NCBI GenBank assembly: GCA_947460085.1
Contig: CANHGA010000104.1
Location: 1 to 7,214 of the forward strand
Length of the DNA: 7,214 bases
Origin: Synechococcaceae cyanobacterium
GTDB lineage: Bacteria > Cyanobacteriota > Cyanobacteriia > PCC-6307 > Cyanobiaceae
Direction: 5' to 3'
Of the stretch, positions 1 to 6,817 are shown piece by piece (positions within the stretch are counted from its first letter, which is position 1; each line of letters begins with the position of its first letter). The notes below the pieces were generated by a model. That model was given only the letters and a program-made list of their open reading frames with translations, was not told the origin of the DNA and searched no databases. A program made the position numbers and the translations under genes.

Positions 1-1415
1 ATCTGCTGGAGCAACTCGCCGGCCACGGCCGCCACAGCCGGGGCGCTGCGGGCCGACAGCGTCACCAGTTGCAAAGGCAGCGGAGCCCCCTGGTGCCCAG
101 GGGCCAACCGCCGCGGGGCATCGGCTAGCACCACATGGGCATTGGTGCCGCCAAATCCAAACGAACTCACCCCCACCACCGCCGCCCGCTCGGGATAGGG
201 GAAGGGCTCCAACTGGGTTTGCACCGCCAGCTTGAGGGCGGCGAAATCCACCGCGGGATTGGGATCGCGGCAATGGAGGCTCGGCGGCAACTGCCGCTTG
301 GCCACACACAGGGCCGCCTTGATCAAACCGGTGATGCCGGCGGCGGTTTCGGAATGGCCCAGGTTGGTCTTCACCGAACCCACCCGGCAGCGCTCCCCCT
401 CCGGCCGGCCCTCGGAGAGCACGGTGCCCAGGGCCCGCAGCTCGATCGGATCGCCCTGGCGGGTGCCGGTGCCGTGGGCCTCCACGTATTGGGTGGCGGC
501 CGGATCGATCCCAGCCCGGGCAAAGGCCGCGCGCACGCAGGCCATCTGGGCCCGGGCATTGGGGGCCACCATGCCGTTGCTGCGGCCATCGGAATTGATG
601 GCTGAGCCGTGGATCACGGCATACACCGAATCGCCGGCGGCCTCAGCCGCCGCCAGGGGCTTGAGCAGCACCACCCCAGCCCCTTCTGAACGCCCGTAGC
701 CATCGGCGCTGGCATCGAAGCTTTTGCAGCGCCCATCGGGGGCCAACAGCCCTGCCTTGCAGAAACTCATCTGGATCCCCGGATGGAGCAGGGCCTGCAC
801 GCCGCCGGCGAGGGCCGCCTCCGATTCCCCCCGCCAAAGGCTTTCGCAGGCCAGATGCACCGCCACCAAGGAGGAGGAACAGGCGGTATCCACCGTGAAG
901 CTGGGGCCCTTGAAATCAAAGAAATAGGAGAGCCGATTCGCCGCAATGCAGCCGGTATTGCCCGGCAGCACAAAGGGCTCGTTGTCGGGAATCAGAAACC
1001 GCTCGTTGGACGCCCACACCAAAGAGCTGTAATCGGCACTGGAAATGCCCACGAACACCCCAATCGGGCGGCGCTGCAGGGCCTCCAGCGGCTGGCCCCC
1101 ATCCTCCAGGGCCCGCCAGGCCACCTCCAGCAACAGGCGTTGCTGGGGATCCATGCAGACCGCTTCGCGGGGGGTGATGCCAAAAAAGGCGGCATCAAAC
1201 TGATCGATCCCGTCGACAAAACCGCCCCGCTGCACGTGCTGGGTGAGCGGATGGTTGGGGTCGCGGTGGTAGTGCAGGCCCAGATCCCAGCGGTCCGCGG
1301 GGATCTCCGTGATCACCTCCCGTCCTTCCCGGAGCAACGCCCAAAACGCTTCCGGGGAGTCCACACCACCTGGCAGCCGGCAACCGATTCCAACGATGGC
1401 AATCGGTTCAGGCAT
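1..1415 (-). CDS. Type I polyketide synthase, N-terminal ketosynthase domain (partial, 3' end outside window)
   Basis: The first 471 residues of a modular polyketide synthase, beginning directly with a beta-ketoacyl synthase (KS) domain that performs decarboxylative Claisen condensation on acyl-carrier-bound substrates in the cytoplasm. The protein opens MPEPIAIVGIGCRLPGG, the usual KS start. The nucleophile lies in DTACSSS (Cys179), and the two catalytic histidines lie in EAHGTGT (His314) and NLGHSE (His354), so the KS should be active. The fold closes with FGFGGTNAHVVL at about residues 410-425, and a KS-to-acyltransferase linker follows before the window ends. Later domains (AT, KR, ACP and so on) are not visible, so the product is unknown. 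The ATG at 1415 overlaps the end of the glycosyltransferase gene by 8 bases, and no clear Shine-Dalgarno is seen, which suggests translational coupling. Family assignment is firm; any link to a glycolipid is inferred from the neighbours. Confidence 0.95.
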   Translation of the reverse strand, partial: MPEPIAIVGIGCRLPGGVDSPEAFWALLREGREVITEIPADRWDLGLHYHRDPNHPLTQHVQRGGFVDGIDQFDAAFFGITPREAVCMDPQQRLLLEVAWRALEDGGQPLEALQRRPIGVFVGISSADYSSLVWASNERFLIPDNEPFVLPGNTGCIAANRLSYFFDFKGPSFTVDTACSSSLVAVHLACESLWRGESEAALAGGVQALLHPGIQMSFCKAGLLAPDGRCKSFDASADGYGRSEGAGVVLLKPLAAAEAAGDSVYAVIHGSAINSDGRSNGMVAPNARAQMACVRAAFARAGIDPAATQYVEAHGTGTRQGDPIELRALGTVLSEGRPEGERCRVGSVKTNLGHSETAAGITGLIKAALCVAKRQLPPSLHCRDPNPAVDFAALKLAVQTQLEPFPYPERAAVVGVSSFGFGGTNAHVVLADAPRRLAPGHQGAPLPLQLVTLSARSAPAVAAVAGELLQQ

Positions 1416-2583
1416 CCATTACGGGCACGGGATGGCTCGTCATTCTTGATCCAGCCATTCTTGGTCCAGACAGAAGGGCGTGGACAATCCGCTCGGGATC
1501 ACTGCGCAGCCTGTGGTCCTGATAGCGCTGGCGCAGGGCCGCATAGGCGTCGGGATTCTCCAGCCATTGGGCCACCAGCGCCGCCAGCTGCCCAGGCCGA
1601 CGAATCGACTGGCCCAATCCGCGCGCCGCGAAATAACGGGGGGCCAGCCATTCCTGGGGCATGGTTGTGCCGTAGTGGTTAAAAATCAGCGGGCAGGCCA
1701 TCCACAACGCCTCCGTCGCCGTGCGGGCGCCGGGCCGACTCACCAGGGCCCAGGCCCGCCCGTAGAGATCGGCCATCGCCGCTGGTCCCTGGTAGCCCAG
1801 GGCTGTCACGTGCAAGCCGGGGTGCTGGGCTGCCCAGTGCTCCACCTGCTGCTGCACGGCGCTGCGCCGCCCACACAAGGCCACCAGCTGGAGCCGGCCG
1901 GCCAAGGGCAGCAACGCTTCGAGCAGGGCGAGGTGGTTGTTCGCCCCATTGGACCCCGTGGCCAACACCAGCAACGGCAACCCTGCGCCGCTGGCCCCTG
2001 GTAGCCCAGGGGCTGGGGCAACGCCGTCCTGGTGATAGGCGGGATAGAGCAGGGGACCCAGGGCCACGGCCGGCAACCCCGGCCGCCGGCGCCCCACCTC
2101 CGCCACCACCTCCTGGGTGAGGGCCCAAAACAAATCCGTACGGCGACACAGCCAATTGCGGCTAAAGCCAAACCCCCCATCCAGTTCGGTGCAACAGGTG
2201 ATGCAGCGCAGCTGGGGCCCCAGCACCCGTTTGGCCAGGGCGAAATGGCCCCGGTTGGTGTGGGGGTGGGTCGAAATCAGCACATCCGGGCGGAACTCCC
2301 GCAGTTGCTGCATCAGGTAACGGCGACCGAACACCACCGTGCCCGGTTTGACCAGGTCTTCCAACTCCATCACCCGCCAATAGAGCTGGTGCAGCCAGGG
2401 GTGATGGCGCTGAATCCAGTTGTAAAGCGCCACCCCGCGGCGGTAGGTGGGGCTGGAGCGCTCCAGCACCTGCTCCACCCGCACCGCGATCTCGGGTGAT
2501 CGCAGGGCCAGCCACTGGGCAATGGCCTCGGCGGCGGCGTCGTGGGCCGTACCGCCACTGGAGGTGTAAATCAGAACGCGCAT
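1408..2583 (-). CDS. GT-B glycosyltransferase, MGDG synthase / MurG-like (GT28) family
   Basis: A 391-residue GT-B glycosyltransferase. The N-terminal half resembles the MGDG-synthase acceptor domain: a GxGH-like loop reads SSGGTAH (residues 8-14), and an ISTHPHTN segment lies at about 103-110. The C-terminal half resembles the GT28 nucleotide-sugar domain: ATGSNGANNH (208-217), then SRPGARTATEAL (282-293), which corresponds to the family's PGG-T-EA sugar-nucleotide motif, then a GTTMPQEW segment near 305. Relatives (plant MGD1, bacterial UgtP, MurG) transfer galactose, glucose or GlcNAc to lipid acceptors at the cytoplasmic membrane face. Here the sugar and acceptor are unknown. The ATG at 2583 is chosen because MRVLIYTSSGG is the canonical first strand; an upstream in-frame GTG/ATG extension would lie inside the MFS gene. 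The gene starts 4 bases after the MFS stop and overlaps the PKS start by 8 bases. A GC-rich linker at about 186-202 contains a duplicated DNA segment (see repeats). Confidence 0.88.
   Translation of the reverse strand: MRVLIYTSSGGTAHDAAAEAIAQWLALRSPEIAVRVEQVLERSSPTYRRGVALYNWIQRHHPWLHQLYWRVMELEDLVKPGTVVFGRRYLMQQLREFRPDVLISTHPHTNRGHFALAKRVLGPQLRCITCCTELDGGFGFSRNWLCRRTDLFWALTQEVVAEVGRRRPGLPAVALGPLLYPAYHQDGVAPAPGLPGASGAGLPLLVLATGSNGANNHLALLEALLPLAGRLQLVALCGRRSAVQQQVEHWAAQHPGLHVTALGYQGPAAMADLYGRAWALVSRPGARTATEALWMACPLIFNHYGTTMPQEWLAPRYFAARGLGQSIRRPGQLAALVAQWLENPDAYAALRQRYQDHRLRSDPERIVHALLSGPRMAGSRMTSHPVPVMDA
1777..1805 (-). repeat. Intragenic direct repeat, copy A (29 bases)
   Basis: This segment of the glycosyltransferase gene recurs at 1986-2015 with one substitution and one single-base indel. 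In the gene's frame this copy encodes ALGYQGPAA, within the conserved C-terminal sugar-nucleotide domain, so it is probably the ancestral copy. The two copies are about 180 bases apart and have the same orientation. Confidence 0.8.
1986..2015 (-). repeat. Intragenic direct repeat, copy B (30 bases), read in another frame
   Basis: Near-identical to 1777-1805, matching at about 28 of 30 aligned positions. Here the gene's frame reads it as APGLPGASGA, in the linker between the two GT-B domains, rather than as ALGYQGPAA. Copy B therefore looks like a short templated duplication that lengthened the interdomain linker. The direction of copying is inferred from copy A lying in the conserved domain. 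Confidence 0.75.
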
Positions 2584-2587
2584 GGGA

Positions 2588-3910
2588 TCAAGCCTCCCGA
2601 ACCGCGCAGCCACCCACCTGGGCCAGGGGCCGCCACAGGGCCAGCAGCGGCAGCAGCAGGCCCCAGCCCACCAACCCCAAGGCCATGGCCGCCGGCCGGC
2701 CGGCACCGCTGCCCAGGGCTGCGATCAGCCCGGGGGGCCATCCCGGCCACGCCACCGCCGGGATCAACACCCGATCAACCAGCAGGGTGAACGCCAAGAC
2801 GGTGAGCAAACGGGCGCCCCACTCCAGGCTGTAGCGACCGGCAAACAGGCGGGGCTGCTCTGCAGGCGGAATCGCCACCTGCCACAGCGCCTGGAGCGCG
2901 GCCAGCACCACCGGCACCTGGAACACAAACACCCCCACCGCAACAAACCAAATACCAGGCAAGCGCTCAAAGATCACCAGGCCCGACCCCGTGAGCACCA
3001 CCGCCTGAATCAGCAAACTGCGCCGCACCAGCGCCAGCCATTCCCGGGGCCCGCGGTTCGCCCAGCGGCGGCTCCAAAGCTGGGTGCCGAGCAGGTAGGC
3101 CCCTCCACCAATGGCCATCGCCAAGCTGAGCCGCCACGGCCCCATCGCCCGCACCACCCAAGCCGGAAACCCCAACTCCACCGCCGCCAACATCGCCGCC
3201 ACCAGGGTGTTCACCAGCAGCAGGGGCCGCAACCCGGGGTTCTGGCCAAGGGCGCGGAGGGCCGAGCCAATCCCCAGCCCAGGCCCCTGACCCCCAGCCA
3301 GGGGTTGGGGCTGTTCCGGGCGTAACGCCGCCGCGGGCCAAGGGGCCAACGCGGTGCAGGCCAAGGCCACCAGCGACGACGCCCCATCCAGCAGCAACAC
3401 CCCCACCAAGCCCCCGCTGGCGGCCAGGGCCGCCCCCAAAAACGGAGCCGCCATCACCACCGCCCCATCCCAACTGGCAAACAGGCCGCTGGCTCGCCCC
3501 AACTGCTGGGGGGGCACCAAACGGGGAATCAGGCTTGAGCACGTCAACAGCACGGTGGCTTCTGTCGCGGCCGCCAGGCCAATGGCAACAAACACCAGGG
3601 CCATCGGCACGGCACCACCGCGAAGTGCCAAGGCCAACACCCCGGTGGTGAGGGTGGCCAGGCCATGGGCGCCAAGCAGCACCCGCCGCCGGGGCCAGCC
3701 CGGCAATCGCCTCCCCAACAGCGGGACCACCAGCAACTTCGCCAGCTGTACCGCCACCGCCACCGCCGCCACGGGGGCCAGGTGCTCCTGGCGCTGGTAC
3801 AGCCACAGCCCCAGGGCATAGAGGCTCACCTGGGTTCCCAGGTTGGACGTGAGCTGGCCCAGCCAAATTGGAATGAAGGCCTGCAAACCGGTTGGCGACC
3901 TTGAGTCCAC
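2588..3910 (-). CDS. Major facilitator superfamily transporter (MFS_3-like)
   Basis: A 440-residue, strongly hydrophobic inner-membrane protein with about 12 membrane segments and an arginine-rich loop, GRRLPGWPRRRVLL (66-79), in the place of MFS motif A between TM2 and TM3. The stretch from about 130 to 182 (VPPQQLGRASGLF, then PFLGAALAA, then LLDGASSLVALA) follows the MFS_3 / EntS-like exporter pattern. Family members usually export small amphipathic molecules or siderophores by proton antiport. Export or flipping of the PKS-derived product is an inference from position as the first gene of the operon. The start is a GTG at 3910: an in-frame TAG lies 4 codons upstream and there is no early ATG. 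A TTG at residue 9, preceded by AAGG, is an alternative. The stop is followed after 4 bases by the glycosyltransferase ATG. Confidence 0.88.
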   Translation of the reverse strand: MDSRSPTGLQAFIPIWLGQLTSNLGTQVSLYALGLWLYQRQEHLAPVAAVAVAVQLAKLLVVPLLGRRLPGWPRRRVLLGAHGLATLTTGVLALALRGGAVPMALVFVAIGLAAATEATVLLTCSSLIPRLVPPQQLGRASGLFASWDGAVVMAAPFLGAALAASGGLVGVLLLDGASSLVALACTALAPWPAAALRPEQPQPLAGGQGPGLGIGSALRALGQNPGLRPLLLVNTLVAAMLAAVELGFPAWVVRAMGPWRLSLAMAIGGGAYLLGTQLWSRRWANRGPREWLALVRRSLLIQAVVLTGSGLVIFERLPGIWFVAVGVFVFQVPVVLAALQALWQVAIPPAEQPRLFAGRYSLEWGARLLTVLAFTLLVDRVLIPAVAWPGWPPGLIAALGSGAGRPAAMALGLVGWGLLLPLLALWRPLAQVGGCAVREA

Positions 3911-3956
3911 GCCTAAAAACTAATGCCCTTGCATCGGGCCGATCCAAGTCCGCGAT

Positions 3957-3975
3957 TGCATGCAAAACGCATGCA
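3957..3975. repeat. Inverted repeat upstream of the MFS-GT-PKS operon
   Basis: Two perfect 7-base arms, TGCATGC (3957-3963) and GCATGCA (3969-3975), flank a 5-base AAAAC spacer about 50-65 bases before the MFS start. It could be an operator or a small transcript hairpin. The surrounding 3911-4083 stretch holds no convincing gene. I see no good -35/-10 pair on the minus strand; the best, TTGGAT followed 17 bases later by ATTAGT, is weak. Confidence 0.4.
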
Positions 3976-4083
3976 TCAGCAGCGATCTGAGATCTTGAGC
4001 AGGGTCTAAATGGCATCCCCTCAAATTCGGGACCTGCCCGAACCGCAGCCTCAGTCAGCAGGCCCTCACCGATGGCTGCAAAA

Positions 4084-4130
4084 CGGGGCAGGCGGGACTC
4101 GAACCCACGACCTACGGTTTGGGAAACCGC
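4084..4130 (-). tRNA. tRNA 3'-half fragment, apparent anticodon CCC (Gly); probable attachment-site remnant
   Basis: Read on the minus strand from 4130 down, the parts fit tRNA positions 27-73 exactly. They are anticodon stem GCGGT/ACCGT around loop TTCCCAA (4114-4130), a 5-base variable loop (4109-4113), T stem GTGGG/CCCGC around TTCGAGT (4092-4108), and the 3' acceptor strand CTGCCCC (4085-4091) with G as discriminator (4084). No CCA is encoded. The expected 5' half (acceptor GGGGCAG plus a D-arm) is absent from the bases before it, so this is not a complete gene. Anticodon CCC would decode GGG glycine, but bacterial tRNA-Gly normally has U73, so the identity is tentative. Such displaced 3' halves mark one end of elements integrated into tRNA genes. 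Confidence 0.7.
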
Positions 4131-4192
4131 CCGAGCCCATTGGCACACCTGGGATCTGGCCTCGAGCAGACACGGCGACCAGCCAGGCCCAA

Positions 4193-4245
4193 CCTTATTC
4201 AAGGCTGAGCCCCGATCCTTGAATAAGATGCGAGCCTATTTAAGG
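4193..4245. promoter_or_regulatory. Operator-like repeat cluster before the first Fic gene
   Basis: A perfect 11-base inverted repeat, CTTATTCAAGG (4194-4204) and CCTTGAATAAG (4217-4227), has a 12-base spacer. A third related element, CCTATTTAAGG, lies at 4235-4245. Each unit is itself a near-palindrome of the CCTT-N4-AAGG type. The cluster is AT-rich within GC-rich DNA and ends 17 bases before the Fic start codon at 4263, so binding there could block transcription. Binding by the downstream protein's winged helix is a guess. A terminator or recombination-site role is also possible. Confidence 0.5.
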
Positions 4246-4262
4246 TTCGCGCCCGAGGGCTC

Positions 4263-5435
4263 ATGAAGCGCGACAGCGCAGGCCGTTATGAGCTCACCAG
4301 CACTGCTGGCGAGGAAGTGCGCGCCTTCGTGCCGGCGCCGTTGCCGCCAGAGCCGCCCTTGCTGATCGAGGGCGCCCTCCAGGCCCTGCACGATCGGGCA
4401 CTGCTGGCCTGCGGCCGTCTGGATGGGGTGTCAGCCCTGCTGCCGGATCGGGAGCTGTTCCTTTACGCCTACGTACGGCGGGAGGCCCTGCTGTCCTCCC
4501 AGATCGAAGGCACCCAGTCGTCGCTGTCAGACCTGCTGCTGTTCGAGCTGGAAGAGGCCCCGGGCGTCCCCCTCGATGACGTGGTCGAGGTGTCCAGTTA
4601 CGTTGCGGGGCTGGAGCACGGCCTGGCGCGGCTGCGGGAGGGCTTCCCCCTTTCCTCACGGCTGCTGCGTGAGATCCACGCGCACTTGCTTGCCAGGGGC
4701 CGCGGAGCCGATCGGCTGCCTGGGGAGTTCCGCCGGAGCCAGAACTGGATCGGCGGCACCCGGCCCGGCAACGCCAGCTTTGTGCCACCGCCCCCCGGGC
4801 TGGTGGACACGTGCATGGGCCAGCTGGAGCACTTCATCCACGGCACTCCGGATGGGGCCCACTCCCTGCCGGTGCTGGTGCGGGCCGCCCTGGCCCACGT
4901 GCAATTCGAGACCATCCACCCATTTCTGGACGGCAACGGTCGCCTGGGCCGGCTGCTGATCGTGCTGATGCTGATCGATGCCGAGGTGCTTCAGCAGCCG
5001 CTGCTCTACCTGAGCCTGTTCTTCAAGCAGCACCGCAGTCGCTACTACGAACTGCTGAATGGCATCCGCGAGGACGGCGACTGGGAAGCCTGGATTGATT
5101 TCTTCCTGGAAGGCGTCGAAAGCACGGCGACGGCTGCCGTCACCACCGCACACCGGCTGCTGGCGTTGTTCCGCGCCGATGAGGCCCGCCTGAGCGGCCT
5201 GGGGCGTTCAGGCCCCAGCGTTCGCCAGGTGTTTGCGGCCCTGTGCCGGCGCCCACTCAACAGCATCAAACAGCTGAGCACCATCTGCAGCCTGAGCTTC
5301 CCCACCACAGCCAAAGCCCTGGAGACCCTGGTGGAGCGGGGCATTGCGCGGGAGATCACCGGCGGCCAGCGCAATCGCCTCTTTGCCTACGACGCCTATC
5401 TGGCCGTCCTCAGCGAAGGCGCCGAACCGCTCTAA
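4263..5435 (+). CDS. Fic domain protein, class II autoinhibited, with C-terminal winged helix (SoFic-like)
   Basis: A 390-residue Fic/DOC-family enzyme; most relatives transfer AMP from ATP to a target hydroxyl (AMPylation). The catalytic loop HPFLDGNGRLGR spans 219-230 with His219 intact. The inhibitory motif SSQIEG (Ser78 to Glu82-Gly83) lies N-terminal to it, which defines class II, where the glutamate blocks productive ATP binding until relieved. The target-docking flap is about 161-178 (NWIGGTRPGNASF followed by prolines). Residues about 315-385 form a helical/winged-helix region, as in Shewanella SoFic, and may bind DNA. The ATG at 4263 is chosen because it is preceded by GAGGG (4255-4259), although the spacing of 3 bases is short. 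The gene converges on a second Fic gene; their coding regions are 26 bases apart. The target protein is unknown. Confidence 0.92.
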   Translation: MKRDSAGRYELTSTAGEEVRAFVPAPLPPEPPLLIEGALQALHDRALLACGRLDGVSALLPDRELFLYAYVRREALLSSQIEGTQSSLSDLLLFELEEAPGVPLDDVVEVSSYVAGLEHGLARLREGFPLSSRLLREIHAHLLARGRGADRLPGEFRRSQNWIGGTRPGNASFVPPPPGLVDTCMGQLEHFIHGTPDGAHSLPVLVRAALAHVQFETIHPFLDGNGRLGRLLIVLMLIDAEVLQQPLLYLSLFFKQHRSRYYELLNGIREDGDWEAWIDFFLEGVESTATAAVTTAHRLLALFRADEARLSGLGRSGPSVRQVFAALCRRPLNSIKQLSTICSLSFPTTAKALETLVERGIAREITGGQRNRLFAYDAYLAVLSEGAEPL

Positions 5436-5468
5436 AAGAAAGCGGGTGGGCTGACGGCAGCTCAGCCC
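5434..5468 (-). terminator. Rho-independent terminator between the convergent Fic genes
   Basis: A perfect 7-base stem (5448-5454 with 5462-5468, GGGCTGA/TCAGCCC) has a 7-base loop. On the minus strand it is followed, after a short GC-rich stretch, by TTTCTTTT (5441-5434), so it would terminate the minus-strand Fic gene. The stem includes that gene's TGA stop (5464-5462). On the plus strand no T-tract follows, so termination of the plus-strand Fic gene here is less certain. Confidence 0.6.
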
Positions 5469-6817
5469 GGTAGCCGCTTCGCCAAATCAGCCGGCACGCG
5501 AAAGATCTCCCGTTTGCCATCCTTCCCCGGGATCAGCAGGCCACGGCCCGCCAGCTTCTGCAGATCGCTGCGGGCCGTCTGGTTGCTCACGCCATGACTG
5601 CTCTGGTGGGAGAGCACCTTGTAGCGGAAGCCTGGGTGCCGCAGGGCATGGCGCAGCAGGGCCAGCTGGCGGTGATTGAGCCCGTCCATGCCCTCCAGTC
5701 GCCGCTGCAGGGCGCCCACCTCGCCGGCTTTGCGCTCCAGATAGGCATGCAGGTTGGTGATGGCCTGCTGGATCACCTTCACCTGGGCCAGAAGGAAGTA
5801 GGTGAGGTCGTTGTCGTCGCTTTCACTCAGCAGGAACGAGCGCTCGTACTGCCCCCGGGCCTTGTTGATCGCCGAGGAGATCGAAATGAACTCGAACAGC
5901 CAGTAGCCCTGATTGAGCATCGCCCAATAGAAGAGCGCCCGGGCCGTTCGGCCGTTTCCATCGCAGAAGGGGTGGTCGTAGGCCAGCCAGAAGTGCAGGG
6001 TGATGGCCCGGACCACAGGATGGAGAAACACAGCCGGGGTCTCGCCGTTAGCAAAGCTGCAGAGCAGCTCCAGGCGCTGCTCCAGCTCGCCGGCCGCCGG
6101 TGGCACGTGGAACACCGTTCCGTAGGCGTCGTCCACCACAACGTCCTTGCCAAGAGGGCGCAGCCGGCCGGCGTCAGCCGGATCATCCAGCGTGTCCTCA
6201 CTCACCAGCCGGTGGAGATCCAGCACCAGCTGCGGCGTCAAGGGCTGATCCTTGAGCTCCCGGATGCGCTGCATTGTCCGGTAGTTGTTGAGGATCATCT
6301 GCTCGGAGCGATCCCGGGGCGCACGGCGGCTGCGGATCATGGCCTTGGCCACATCCCGCGTCGTCGCCGCACCCTCCATCTGGGAGGAGGTGATCGCCTC
6401 CTCCATCAGCGAGCTCAGCAGGTAGCGATCTCGAGTGGAGGGAGTGGTGACGGCTTCCGGGGCCATCACGCTGGAGCCGGCCTTCATGTCGATCTCATGA
6501 AGGCCCTTGAGCAACATCGGCGGTTGGCAGAGCCAGAAGGGACCGCCGTCGCTGCTCAGCAGAGGCAACGTAGTGCTTGTGCCCCGGCGAGCAAGCTTCT
6601 CGGCGAGCCACCACTGCCCATGGCTGAGCCCTTGCGGCGGCTGACGATGACGCAGCTCATCCCAGTGGAGATAGCGATCCCCTTGCGTGGCTGCGGCCAG
6701 TTGCATAAGCACGGGCATGACCTCCTGCAGCCCGCCGCCTTGGGCGAGCAATTCCTCCATCGGCGGAGGCCTGCGGGGCAGCCGGATTGGCAACTCCCAA
6801 TAAACTCCTAACTTCAC
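5462..6817 (-). CDS. Fic domain protein, class II autoinhibited, longer type with C-terminal winged helix
   Basis: A 451-residue Fic protein from a different subgroup than its convergent neighbour. The N-terminal region (about 1-125) contains a WWLAEKLARR segment and LHEID, typical of long bacterial Fic proteins. The class II inhibitory motif SSQMEG (Ser144 to Glu148-Gly149) is followed by conserved NNYRTMQRI (177-185). The catalytic loop HPFCDGNGRTAR spans 282-293 with His282 intact. A helical stretch with charged residues (about 345-375) leads to a winged-helix domain (about 378-445, including SNQTARSDLQKL as the likely recognition helix). AMPylation is the expected activity; the target is unknown. 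The longest start is a GTG at 6817 with no good Shine-Dalgarno; ATG at residue 20 is the alternative. The GTG is favoured because the proline-rich stretch before MEELL resembles relatives' N-termini. Confidence 0.92.
   Translation of the reverse strand: MKLGVYWELPIRLPRRPPPMEELLAQGGGLQEVMPVLMQLAAATQGDRYLHWDELRHRQPPQGLSHGQWWLAEKLARRGTSTTLPLLSSDGGPFWLCQPPMLLKGLHEIDMKAGSSVMAPEAVTTPSTRDRYLLSSLMEEAITSSQMEGAATTRDVAKAMIRSRRAPRDRSEQMILNNYRTMQRIRELKDQPLTPQLVLDLHRLVSEDTLDDPADAGRLRPLGKDVVVDDAYGTVFHVPPAAGELEQRLELLCSFANGETPAVFLHPVVRAITLHFWLAYDHPFCDGNGRTARALFYWAMLNQGYWLFEFISISSAINKARGQYERSFLLSESDDNDLTYFLLAQVKVIQQAITNLHAYLERKAGEVGALQRRLEGMDGLNHRQLALLRHALRHPGFRYKVLSHQSSHGVSNQTARSDLQKLAGRGLLIPGKDGKREIFRVPADLAKRLPG

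Noticed and set aside
783..1682. Long plus-strand reading frame of 299 codons
   Set aside because: It lies antisense to the ketosynthase and glycosyltransferase genes, which carry clear catalytic motifs. Its translation is rich in Gly, His, Gln and Arg, typical of a shadow frame in high-GC DNA.
4084..4160. Complete tRNA gene
   Set aside because: Positions 27-73 fit perfectly, but the bases before them contain neither the GGGGCAG acceptor strand nor any pairable D-arm, so only the 3' half is supported.
2967..4202. Minus-strand frame of 411 codons spanning the tRNA fragment and part of the MFS gene
   Set aside because: It is in a different frame from the membrane protein, consists of Gly/Ala/Pro-rich shadow sequence, and its N-terminal part (GFESRLPR) is simply the translated tRNA T-arm.
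4219..4242. Sigma-70 promoter TTGAAT / TATTTA before the first Fic gene
   Set aside because: The spacing between the hexamers is only 12 bases, too short for a standard promoter.
4010..4266. Two short plus-strand frames with GGTRTHDLRF / RRDSNPRPTVW
   Set aside because: These are classic false proteins produced by translating the antisense of a tRNA T-loop and anticodon arm.
5594..6811. Plus-strand frame of 405 codons opposite the second Fic gene
   Set aside because: The minus strand encodes intact Fic motifs across the whole stretch; the plus-strand translation has no recognisable domain and is rich in His, Gln and Gly.
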